A stretch of DNA of 64,000 bases. Source: Lethocerus indicus (lineage: Eukaryota > Arthropoda > Insecta > Hemiptera > Belostomatidae). Under the pieces are notes generated by a model, which was given only the letters and a program-made list of their open reading frames with translations, ran no database searches and was not told where the DNA came from. Position 1 is the first letter of the stretch. The number at the start of each line of letters is the position of its first letter. The stretch covers positions 39,211,392-39,275,391 of the forward strand of contig JACDQD010000001.1 in assembly GCA_019843655.1 (NCBI GenBank). The letters are read 5' to 3'. This document shows, piece after piece, positions 47,190 through 57,793 of the stretch. The translations under genes were made by a program, and so were the position numbers.

Positions 47190-48936
47190 CAAATTCATAT
47201 AGAATATATTCCTGTATACTCACAAATATACGCGATGTAAAATGGTACCAGCATAAGTGCTTCCATTGATATAATAAGGCAAAAAATATTTATAACAGAC
47301 CAAATTTGAGATTCCATACAAATCTTATCAAAATAAATGTGCAAGTTCTTTAAAACTCCAATAGTAGCAATCAAGACAGCGTTCCCTGTAATTTTAAGAC
47401 AAACATTTTTAAAAAACAGCAAATAACAAACAAAAAAGTATGTGGGAATTGAAAACGTTACAAAATCTTACAGAATGATATAATATAAAATGTCAGTGTA
47501 GCAAATTTATTGGACTTCTCATGGAGATCAAAATGGCCATCCAATTTCAGAAAATGATGACGCCATCTGTAATAGTAATCTAAGAGCTGAAAAATAATAT
47601 CATATTACTTTCATTAAATGTTTGCAAATTAATATGCATAGATGAAGTTCTTTATTTTTCATTTTTCTATGAAAGGCTGAACCTTTAAAGTTGTTCCACA
47701 TTATAAATTTAATATTAGTACTTTTTCTGTAATCTAATGGAGACATAAAACTTATAATATCACATTGATGGGGATAAAATCCAATGAATTAACATATTTT
47801 TATTTTAATGACATTAAATTATGAATTAGTTGAAACAATTATGTTTATTAGGAGGTTAAACCTTAAAAACATCTTAAGAATTGACTGATACAGCCTGTAA
47901 TTTACAGTCAAAGCAACAGCGATCTATTCAGAAATGAGTTAGATTCATATACTCACAAGGGAAATAAACCAAAATGCGGATTGAGAATAGAGGATTATGC
48001 AAAGGAGATCACATTTAGTGATGAATGTCACAGATGGGATTAGAAGTAACACTGCCACAACCTCGAGAAGTAACTAAAAAACAAAAAAAAGTACAAAAGT
48101 AAAAGATTCTTACATTATAAAACCATATCACACACATTAATATAATAAAAAGGAAATAGAAAATAGCAAATTAAATCATGTGTGAATAGCACTCTACTAC
48201 CCTTTCGATTAGCATATTAAATACAATAGACAGGTATCAAATCAAAATGTATAAACTAAACTAGTAAAAAATACTTTAAATTGTCCAACTTACACTGGAA
48301 TGATACACTTTCCAAAAATGAAGTGTATTATGTCTGTAAGTAGTTAATTACACTTAGGTATCATTATGTAAAATAATTCAGAATTAAATTCTGAATTTTT
48401 GCCAACAATGGTTAAAATCTGAAAATGAGTTTTTTGGCATTTAATTATGTCCTTTTTTTAATCCTCTACTTGGGTACTCAGACTGACATTTTTTAGACAA
48501 TTAATTAGAACTTTAATATTTAACTAGTTTTTCTGTTAACTATTTCAAAACGTTTGTAAGCAATTTGTGTTCAGGTTTTGATATCACAGTGGCATAAGGT
48601 ACATTCAATAGGACATTTCTAGTTACCTTATATTTGAAATTCCTGTTTACATTATTTATTGAAATAAATTTCATACAAGTGAATAAATGAATTAAAATCG
48701 GCATGAATATAGCTAAATTTGGAATATATTAGGTGTAATAAGTCACTATAGATTTTAATCAGTCAAATCAAATACAAACCGTTTACAATAAACATGAAAT
48801 ACATGAGAAAATCTATCTATATCCTTACAATCAAGAGCAGTTGAAATATCGCAGCTTTACAGGTTGTCAACGGTCTAAACCTTTCTAAGTGTAAAGAACC
48901 TATGACCGGTTGTAAATATTCAGTTTCATTTTCCAT
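46240..48936 (-). CDS. TMEM192: Transmembrane protein 192 (lysosomal/late-endosomal membrane protein)
   Basis: Six exons on the minus strand, 48829-48936, 47957-48073, 47472-47586, 47224-47385, 46578-46683 and 46240-46369, join in phase to a complete 245-aa protein (human about 271). It has a short N-terminus with an acidic and di-leucine-like start (MENETEYLQPVIGSL), then four hydrophobic stretches (LLLILLLEVVAVLLLIP; LLCIILYSQSAFWFISL; ATLTFYIISFWNAVLIATIG; VINIFCLIISMEALMLVPF). A polar C-terminal tail, LLQDQADLIYYYKCLNGALN, is the conserved TMEM192 coiled-coil signature (human equivalent EKQGDTIEYLKRHNALL). GNAVLI and HFNKIHPKPD also match the family. TMEM192 sits in lysosomal and late endosomal membranes with both ends in the cytosol; its molecular activity is unknown. 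All introns are GT-AG. Confidence 0.87.
47141..47183. repeat. (TA)n microsatellite in TMEM192 intron 4
   Basis: More than 20 TA dinucleotides, lying about 40 bp downstream of the exon 4 donor on the minus strand. Confidence 0.9.
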
Positions 48937-49825
48937 GTTTAATGTACAGCCAGAAACATTCAACACTAATTAACGCACAATCTTATTTTAGGTCGCAGAA
49001 CATTTTAAATCCGAAAATTAAACTGTCTTGAAACAATGAGAAGTAATGTCAAATCAACAGCTATTAAACGAAACGCAAAAATCACCAAAATAAAGCGAAC
49101 TGAACTTGCTAGATACAATGCAGCCAATCTAATACTGAGATTGATATTGCGGAAAATTGACAAAAAAAATTAATCGGAGATTTTATTTATTTATTATCCC
49201 TTAGATTGCTCAAAACGCCCGTATTACTGCTGTAAATGGGGGGGTTGTATATTTTAAATATTACATAAAATAATTATTATTTTTAATTTAAATTATGAAT
49301 ATATTTAATTCGCTAGTCACGGTTTAAAAACCTGAAAATATTTTTTTATTTGCGTCTTTGGTTTAATTGCGTCTTACTTTACTCAATTTAATTGTTTACT
49401 AATGGAAGTGTATGATTTAGGGGTACTCTTCGAACATGTTTTCGAGTAATTCGTGCCCCGGCATCTAAAGGCAGTGGTATCGAGCTTCACTTAAGTTTTT
49501 GTTGGTGTCCGCTTCGATTGATATTGAACGCCTGAAGTAATAAAAGTAGAAAGAGTTTGGTTTGGCATTTCTCAAAGGTGTGTGTGTCGAGTGACATGAT
49601 ATAGACGATTGATTGATTTGGTTCATATCTCAGTAAGTCAGCTTCTGAAAAATGTTTTGTAAAATAGAGATGTTAATAGTAAATGTTTATTATCGTACGC
49701 TTCTGTCAGTTTTGAAACTTTTAGAACTGCTAATAAGTGTATTTAAATTTTGAACACCGATATAATAATTTATGTTGCATTTAATATTTGTTGGGTTTTA
49801 TGGGTTGTTTCTCATCTTCTTCTAG
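48937..49825. promoter_or_regulatory. Bidirectional promoter region between TMEM192 and the WD40 gene
   Basis: Only about 0.9 kb separates the TMEM192 ATG (48936, minus) from the WD40-gene ATG (49839, plus). The WD40 transcript probably has a non-coding first exon ending at 49632 (CTCA then GTAAGT) and resuming after TCTTCTAG at 49825. That leaves at most about 0.5 kb for both core promoters. I see no TATA box that I would assign to either gene. Confidence 0.5.
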
Positions 49826-49838
49826 AAACTGAGGTACA

Positions 49839-50043
49839 ATGTATTCCAAATATCAGTGCCCAGTACTGAAGAGTGGAAAGGAATGTACACCATCCTTTTG
49901 TAATAGGGTTAAGCCCTATGAATTGAATAGACCACAAAGTTGTGGTAGTGCATACAATCCTGGAGTCATTTGTATGACTGGAGGTACTCATAATAACATG
50001 CAGATGCCGATTGATGGAAGGAAGAAGCAACATGTATTTACTG
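49839..50043 (+). CDS. WD40 gene, Cys-rich first coding exon
   Basis: The ATG at 49839 lies 14 bases after an acceptor. It encodes 68 residues with six cysteines (positions about 7, 16, 21, 35, 45, with spacing C-x8-C-x4-C at the start), then a basic end, GRKKQHVFT. The first three cysteines could form a CCCH-like or knuckle zinc site, but the fourth ligand is not obvious. Confidence 0.7.
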
Positions 50044-53000
50044 GTTAGTTTCAGAATGTCATTCTTATTTATTTGCTAAATTAAAGTTTATTTAGATATG
50101 TGTTCAAATTATGTTTTTTTTAAATTGTCTGATCTTAATAAATTACACCGGTTTAATTTTAAAAAAGGCATTTGAAAATTTATTTGATGGTGTAGAGTGC
50201 ATTCTTAAGAACCAGTTTTGGAAAAAATTAATTTTTTTGTATTATGCGAAATTGATTTAATTACTGTCTCTCAATCAAATTTAAGTCAAGGGTTCTCCCA
50301 TCAGAAATTTCAGAAGTCGACTAAGCATATTTTAACATTAGTTTAAGTCTATACAAGTAATTTATATCATAGTTTGTATTTCACTTATACAAGTGAGTTT
50401 TGTTTTAATAACTTAGAACACAAAATGAGAAACATTTACATTCTTTAATCTTCTGTTTAAATTATTAAACAGTTTCTTTCAATCATCTGTTTCTGCTCAC
50501 TGGTTTAGTCTTGGTCTAGACTGGTAGATATCTTAACACGTTGATGAGCAGCAATTTTATGTAGAAGATATCTCATGTCACTGCCTATTTTTTCATAATT
50601 GAGTATGAAAGTGAAACAATGTAAAAAAATTTCAGTATACTTTATTTATATGTTTATATTTATACATGTTTTTTTGTGGTATACTATATAGCAATCATCT
50701 AACCAGAGAACAGGACATTATCTTAATCAAACTAAGTTCAGGACATACAAAAATGACACACCTACACTTATTATTAAATGAGAACAAACCTATTATGCAA
50801 TAAAGACAACAGTAGAATATATTTATATAGTGACATATATTATATAGTTTTGCGGCACATTCCTTTTAAAATGTCCTGAAAGCCTAAAAGGTGACTCAAT
50901 GTAAAGAGCTCTTTTAGAAGTATTATAGAAGTATCATTATTAAGGAGTGTTAGGTCCTCAACTGCACTCCTTAGTGCAGGTTCGAACCAGCAGATAACCA
51001 TTCCCTAGCTACTTTTAGTGGGAATTTTGTTATTTTATTTTGTCTATTGTAATTACATTAAAGTTAGAATGCATTGAATAACGAGTAATTGATCAGAAAT
51101 AATTCTACTTTTGAAGATCACTTTGTAGTTTTTTTAAAAGTACTGCTGTTCACCAAATATGTTTGGTTTGCTTGATCGATTTCTTTTATTTATTTCTTGT
51201 AGTCTAATATGTATGCATGTTTGTAACTATATCTTCCATAAAATTTGTTTTGGCCTTCTGTTTGTTTTCATAGAGGCAACATGGATAATCTCAAAGTTGC
51301 AAAGTTTCCACTCTCACTTTCACAAAGTATTTTCACTAAAATCCCAAATTTTATTATTTTTGCCTGATTGTATGATCTGAAGCTCATATATCATCTATAT
51401 GGTATCACTGCCTCATCTTGGGATAATTCCCACTTAGTTACATACAAAGACTGAGATTTTGGAAGAAAGTAATCCAAAAGAGGCATAATTGTATACAGTC
51501 TGTTTTCATTAGATGTATTTTTTTTAATTTTCACCAAGAATGAAAAATATAAGAATTTGCTTGACTCTTATTCTGCTCATAGTTTTAAGAAATATTGGAG
51601 CTTCAACCAAAGGGTCCATTGGCTAGTAGTCCCTCCAATATGACTTCTACGTTTGTCCCATCGATATCAATTAACCGAGAAACTTCTTTAAATCAGTATT
51701 GGTAATTTCCATCCTTGGTAATTTTAGTAGATTTTTTGTAAAATTGTTCCATTTAACGGTGGTATAAATTGGTTTGAGAAAATACTAAATAAAAAAAATC
51801 GTCACTGAAATTTAATTCTTTCTCTTCCCTGATACTGCTTGTGGACCATTAAGATTGGGCAGTTACACCCGCAATATTTGAGTAATCTTTTAAAGTTGGA
51901 GTAGTATCATTTTCACTATCAGATCTTATTACATTTCCTTTTTGTCATTTTTGTGTTCTAATATCTGACCCATTACTTTCATGATCCATCACAAATAAAA
52001 TTTTTTTATACTATAACTGTGATAAAACCTAAATATCGAGAAAAGTTACTTTTTTATAAACGGAACCCAATAAAGAAAGATTTTACAATATCCTTGAAAT
52101 GTTCAAACTGCAAGTGGTTAGAAGATAATCCAAGTTTAGATGGCTTATTTTTATTTATCACATCTTTGATATTGCGGTCTCCCATCAGGAGGAGTGGAAA
52201 GAACAGGAGTCCGCATGAAAAAATAGAACAGTGTACTGTTTTTCGAATTTAGACTTTCAGGGTGAAGCGTGACAAATACAATAATCCTATATTACCCTGA
52301 GTTTCAAAATTGAAATAGCTAATGCAAGTGCAAACACGAGTTAACTCTTGAGTGGTCGACATTGTTAGGTAGCTTTTTCATGAGTAGGGTGGTGAGTCAT
52401 TTGGTCATTTGAACAGTAGGAGTTAAAGTGCACACAGGATGCTCCACAGGTAACCAACAATGACCCAAGTGACTCACCACTCTCCTGATGAAAAAGCCAC
52501 TTAAGATGGTGAGCACCCAAAACCGGTTTAGCAAAAAACCAAACCAGGGAGTGGAAATAGAAGATTGAAAGAACCGTGGAATTCCAAACCATATGTATAC
52601 CTCCAAACCGCAAACCACCAAACAGGTATTCCAAACAAAATATGTACAAGTCTTTGTACATAGCTTGTCACATTACAGTACTATTTTATTTGACATCTGC
52701 TCACAGAATCAACAACTATTAATGCCGATATGTCAGATGAGACAGGTACACAAATAATGACTCCTGATAATGGACAGAGTATGAGGGATAAGGTTATTGA
52801 GCAAAATAACATTATTTGTGTAGACAGGAATGCAAGTTGTGAGTTTTCTTAAAACTTAATAATAATTTATAAGAATATGCATGTATGTCATATTGCCTTA
52901 TATCGATATATACATTGTGGCAGCTTCATATCCTCTCCTGGACACTCAGTGGGTATGAGGACGTGAATCTCAGTTGAAGGGAACACTACAAGCACTTTTA

Positions 53001-56000
53001 ATTCATAGAATTTAAGATTTATTTAGTTCAGTATAAAATTCACTTTTTGTAATAGAAAGTTTGAATTATAAGTTACACATCCTTGTAATTTTTTAGGACA
53101 CATCATCATTATCATTGCTTTAATACATTTTCAGACAGATTTTTGGATATCTGTTTATAACATTATGATTAATAGTCCATAATACTTGCTAGGTGATGAT
53201 TGTAGTGTCCAGTCAACTGAAGAAAAAAACTGTTACCTAAACCTAAGGTTTTAATTAATGGAACAAGTTGTATTTATTTATATTATTAATAAAAACTGTT
53301 ACAGTGTTGGAGATAGTTAAGAATATATGTGAAGACACACCAGATCATGATCATGTTCCAGAAAAATTCATCAAATATATTATTACATTCCTATTGAGTT
53401 TAACTGATATTTTGCCACAACAAAAATCTAAAATTCATAGAGTTATCTCTGTATTGGTTAATTTTGGAATGCAGTATGATCAGTTAATTAATGCAATCAA
53501 ACCGGGTCCAGGTGCAATACCCATTGAAAACTCCTGTTCATTTCAAGCATTATATGAACACACTGTTATTCACAATGAAATGCCAATATCCCTATCCAAA
53601 TTATATGAGATTGATAAAAAGATAAGGGATCTGCAAGATGAAAAATTTAAAGTTTATGACTTATACCCATATTTAACTGGACCTGAACAAGGAATTGTAA
53701 TCAGTGACAATGAAAATGAAAGATGTAATGTACCATGCAATGGACCATGCAATGGACCGTGCAATGTACCATTATTACCATGTCAAAATAGTACTCCAAT
53801 ACCAGGGCCATATTTCGAACCTACACAGACAAATCCTGAAACAAATGATGGTGACATGGCTGGATTTTCACCAGAAGTGTTGAGTTTGGCAATTACAAAA
53901 ACAGAAAGAATGATAAAGATGCAGGTAGAAGATCCAGGAGAAATGGAGGCAGAACAATCTGGCAGCATGGAAACTCATTCTATTGTAACTGATGACCAGT
54001 CAGCCAATGAAGATTATGTTACGTCTACTGAAAATATTATTGTGAATGATACAATTAATAATGAACATGAAATGAATACACAAAGTTCTGCTTTAGTTCC
54101 ACTTCCATCAGCAGATGATCAAGATGTAAATGACGATTCAGAAACAGAAGCAACAAACAATCAAGATACTTGTCCTATTATAAATTCACACGAAGTAACA
54201 AGTGTTGTGTTCGAGAGCCAACAACATGATATTGTAATCATTAGGGTTAGTTTCAAATCTTATGTTGGTGTGCTATTTAATCTAATTCTGCGATCACCTT
54301 GTGCTATTTTTGATTACACAACATATTGGTTGGTACATTTGCTTTTCCAGGGCCTCAAGAAGTTGTGCTTTGCTGGTTGCAAGGATGGAAGTATTTGTGT
54401 TTTCCGTTGGAAATCAGGAAAGTTGTATGATGTCATAAAGAAGCATACTGATGTGGTTACTTCAATAACAACCTGGAACATTAAAATTATCTCAACATCT
54501 TTGGATGGATGTATCAATTTATACAATCCAGTAAGTTTGTTTGTTTTGTAATCTTTTAATGTACAGCCTTTTATTATAAATCAAATATGAGAAGCTTGGT
54601 TTCAATTTTTACAGATCACATCTTGGTTTTAATTCCAGTTCATTTTTACTGAACTGTGTTCTTATGTAAATCATACTGAGTTAAGACTCAAGTTAACTCA
54701 AATACATATCAACAATTTAATACATATTTACACCATAGTGGTCTGTATGTGCATGTATTTATGAACATTTCAACTGAAGAGGCAATCTTTAGTTTATGAC
54801 AATCTTATTTGTAATACTAATTTATAAATATTTTTATTAACTTGTTTATTCAGACCAGTAAAGTTTTTCGAAGTTTAGTCATTGGCGAACCCATAAAGTG
54901 TAGTGATGAACATGCTGGAATCCTTTATTTAGGAACAACATATGGAAGCATTTTTACAGTGAACGTGAGGGTAAGTTGGTTATAAATTGGTGGTAGTTAG
55001 GAATGTTTACAGTAATTTCAAACTTTAAAATTTAATTTTTACACCTTTTTTCTGTACTGCATATAATATGTCTATAGTAGCTGCATATGAACATTCCATG
55101 GGCAATATTGTATTGAAGTATTTTTAGTAAAAAAATGAATGTATACTTTTCTAATTTATTTGTGATTATATCCATACATTTTATTTTATGATACTTATGA
55201 TAATGTTCATCACAATCAAACTGAAATTCTCTTTAAGCTTCAGCATTTAAATAAATACTTCAAATATTCATTTTAAAGTTTTTAATTTAATTATCGATTT
55301 TTTTAGTCTCTCACACAAATTCGAAGCCAGATACAAGTTTCACCATCAGTTATAGTGGACTTGAAAGCTTTTCAGGATGTAAAGGCGCCAAGCCTTATTG
55401 TTGTTGCTGAAGGAAGGCCGGTCACAATAAGAAATGCAGAAAATGGTTCTTATACTTTTTAATTTCATTATTATATTATTAATGTTGAGTGGTATCATAT
55501 ATGTTATAATATTAAATTGATAAAAATATTTTTCCCTTTATATTACAAAATATGGAAATGCACCTAATTATACAAGCATATTAACACCTAATTAAATATT
55601 TACTCAATTGTGATAATATATCAAGATAATTGTTCTTGTGCATTTATAGTTACCCCTGGATTTGCAGGGGGTTTAAAAACAAAATCTGGTCAATTTATAA
55701 TAACATTCAATTACAATGAACACATTGAACTACATAACAATAACATGAACTTAACATAAACATTACATGAACTACAGAGTTCTGAGTATTGAAATCATTG
55801 TAGGATTTAGAATTTATTTACTAAATTATAATTTTTTGATTATTTTAGTGAATTTTTTATAATTCATGTTGATTCACTATTTTTAATACTATAGCAGAGC
55901 CTTTCTCAGCATAGGGCTAGATGATCATCATCTGGGGGGGGGGGGGGGGGCGTATGTTGATTATCATCATAGGGAGAATTGCTATTCCCTCAATGATGTC

Positions 56001-57702
56001 TCAAACTGTTTTGGTCAATTAATTATTTTCGTTACCTTACTCTTCAGATTACATGAATTAACATGACTTATTTTTGTTGATATATATTAGAAAATAATTA
56101 TTCTAATACTATTTACAGGAAGCCTGATACGAACACTGAAACATCATGAGGATTGTGAGATTATAGGATTAATTAGTAGTGACAGATTTATCTGTTGCAC
56201 TGCTAACAAGGAAAATATTTCCTTTACATCTATCAATGTAAGAATTATGTGTATTAGTTAATTACTGCTTATTATACAGAGCCAGTTACTATGCATTTTA
56301 TTCATGAATAATACCCTTTCAGTGGTGTAATTAGTAGTCTTCATTATTTTTTATAAAGTAATACTTAAATTTATTTTCAAACAAAATATATAGTCATTTT
56401 GTTGTTAATATTCTTAAACCAAACATGTAAATTCCTTAGTCTTGGATTATTTACAAAATGGAGCTTGCTGTTTTTTTACTTGCTTTTAACTGCCAATGAC
56501 AATAGGGCTGCAAGGAACTAGAGATCTGTTTATGCCATTGGAGTAAGCAACCACACTAAAGTTTTAATATTTTTATTTCATACTCTTTGTCAATGACAAT
56601 ATATTGCTGGATGACAAAATTCACTTAAAACAGCTTTGTGTGAATTAACTGTTATGGCCAAATGGGAATAGAAATATCAACTTAGCCTTTGATATGTAAG
56701 TAACTCATGTTGTCTCTGTAGTGTGAAGACTAATCATTGTTGAACATGGCACAATTTCAGGAAATAGTATTTATAATGATTGGGGGGGGAGGTGGGGTGG
56801 GAAATCATAGTGAGGTCATAAAATGAAAGTTCTATGACAGTTATTTGGTAGAATACCCAGTTGTCTAATCCTGAAAGTGATGGATAATTCAGGACAATGA
56901 CAGTAGTATTCATATCGATTTTCATAAACTAATAATGTTGTACATGACAATAACTTAAGAGTTTGACTGTAATACTATTGTGAGAATCTGATTTGATTCC
57001 TATCTTGAGCTGTGATGACAGTGTTTGATGCTTAGTTCTGATACAAAGTGAACAGTTATTTATTTATTTACTTGTAATGAATATGTCACAATTATAGTTA
57101 ATTGATAAATATAGCTAGTTAATAATATTATTGCATATGTATAGTGACTGAATTATATTAATTAGGCATTTAAATTCACTTCGAAAGCTAACAGTCTAAT
57201 TCTTGTTTTTAGAATGACGAAGAAGTGATGTTTTATAAAGAAAGTATTGTGGCAAAGAATATGTATTTCACTAAAGAACATGTTTTTGTGGGAGGAAATG
57301 ATGGGAGGATCCGTGTTTATAACAACCAGGTAAAATATTTTCATTTTGAGTTTTGTATATTAAAGCAGAAATCCTGAAGTAACAGAATATTAATTCTGAT
57401 GTATATAGTTTTAATATGGTTTAATGTGATTTTATTTCTACTTGATTGATAATTTTAATTGGCTGGTTGGTAATTGTATATATTTTATATATAGTATTTA
57501 TAAAGATATTACATATTTATCAATAAATGCTTATAAATTAATGCCTATAGGATGAATTATATATTTGAACGTTTATATTAAGTATCATGTGATAAATAAT
57601 ATTAGTATTGATATTTAAATTGTTCTGTTTTAGGCAATATTAATTTATATAATTAATGGGCCTGGTAAAGCTATAAACTATTTTACACTCCATCATAGGA
57701 GG
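49839..57702 (+). CDS. WD40-repeat protein resembling the C-terminal half of ZNF106, 3' end not found
   Basis: Exons 49839-50043, 52707-52838, 53305-54245, 54351-54530, 54854-54970, 55307-55445, 56119-56237, 57213-57329 and 57634-57702 join in phase (about 672 codons so far). The N-terminus is Cys-rich (CPVLKSGKECTPSFC) and may be a small zinc knuckle. The middle is acidic and disordered, with a CNGP repeat. From about 54190 the protein shows WD-type blades: FAGCKDGSICVFRWKSGKLY, STSLDGCINLYNP, LYLGTTYGSIFTVNVR, VAEGRPVTIRNAENGSLIRT, VFVGGNDGRIRVYN. Order and wording resemble ZNF106 blades as I recall them (YTGSSDHTINVYNIKTKEL; LLVGSYDCTISVRDARNG; LLRTLEGH), with degenerate GH and WD dipeptides. 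ZNF106 binds RNA; a role here is inference. The last exon ends in phase 0 at GTACGT, so more exons must follow. Donors at 50044 (GTTAGT), 54246 (GTTAGT) and 55446 (GTTCTT) are non-optimal. Confidence 0.72.
50941..51000 (+). repeat. Possible tRNA-derived SINE fragment
   Basis: GGTTCGAACC at 50979-50988 is a near-perfect internal Pol III B-box within a short T-arm-like hairpin. No convincing A-box or cloverleaf could be drawn, so this is at most a decayed SINE or a chance palindrome. Confidence 0.2.
52371..52497. repeat. Short fold-back (about 39-bp arms)
   Basis: Bases 52371-52408 and 52459-52497 are imperfect reverse complements (AGCTTTTTCATGAGTAGGGT against its partner in the right arm), with a 50-bp loop. 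The right arm carries CTGATGA, followed about 33 bases on by CACCCAAAACCGG, similar in layout to retroelement 3' ends. Confidence 0.6.
53724..53771 (+). repeat. 12-bp coding repeat, four copies (CNGP/CNVP)
   Basis: Four tandem 12-mers of the type TGCAATGGACCA encode CNVP-CNGP-CNGP-CNVP inside the WD40 gene's acidic linker. The cysteine spacing is exactly four, which is unusual in an otherwise Cys-poor region. Confidence 0.9.
54246..54350 (+). other. In-frame, stop-free 105-nt intron
   Basis: The frame stays open across the gap between AGG (ends 54245) and GGC (54351). The translated insert is hydrophobic (VGVLFNLILRSPCAIF...). The GTTAGT donor and TTGCTTTTCCAG acceptor, plus the sharp change in composition, argue for an intron of 35 codon-lengths. 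Retention would insert 35 residues without a shift. Confidence 0.6.
55934..55950. repeat. G17 homopolymer in a WD40-gene intron
   Basis: Seventeen consecutive G residues, flanked by CATCATCT and CGTATG, with ATGATCATCATC on one side and GATTATCATCAT on the other forming a small inverted repeat. The length may be an assembly or polymorphism artefact. Confidence 0.85.
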
Positions 57703-57734
57703 GTACGTACATTTATTTTTTTAAGTGTATTCTA

Positions 57735-57793
<59 letters not shown>

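Larger units (their letters stand above)
50044..52706. other. First coding intron of the WD40 gene
   Basis: A 2.7-kb AT-rich intron holding a tRNA-type B-box at 50979-50988 and a fold-back at 52371-52497 (listed separately). Frames at 51159-51380 and 52019-52252 have no splice or codon support. Confidence 0.45.

Noticed and set aside
50979..50988. tRNA gene
   Set aside because: A B-box palindrome is present, but no acceptor, D or anticodon stem can be formed around it.
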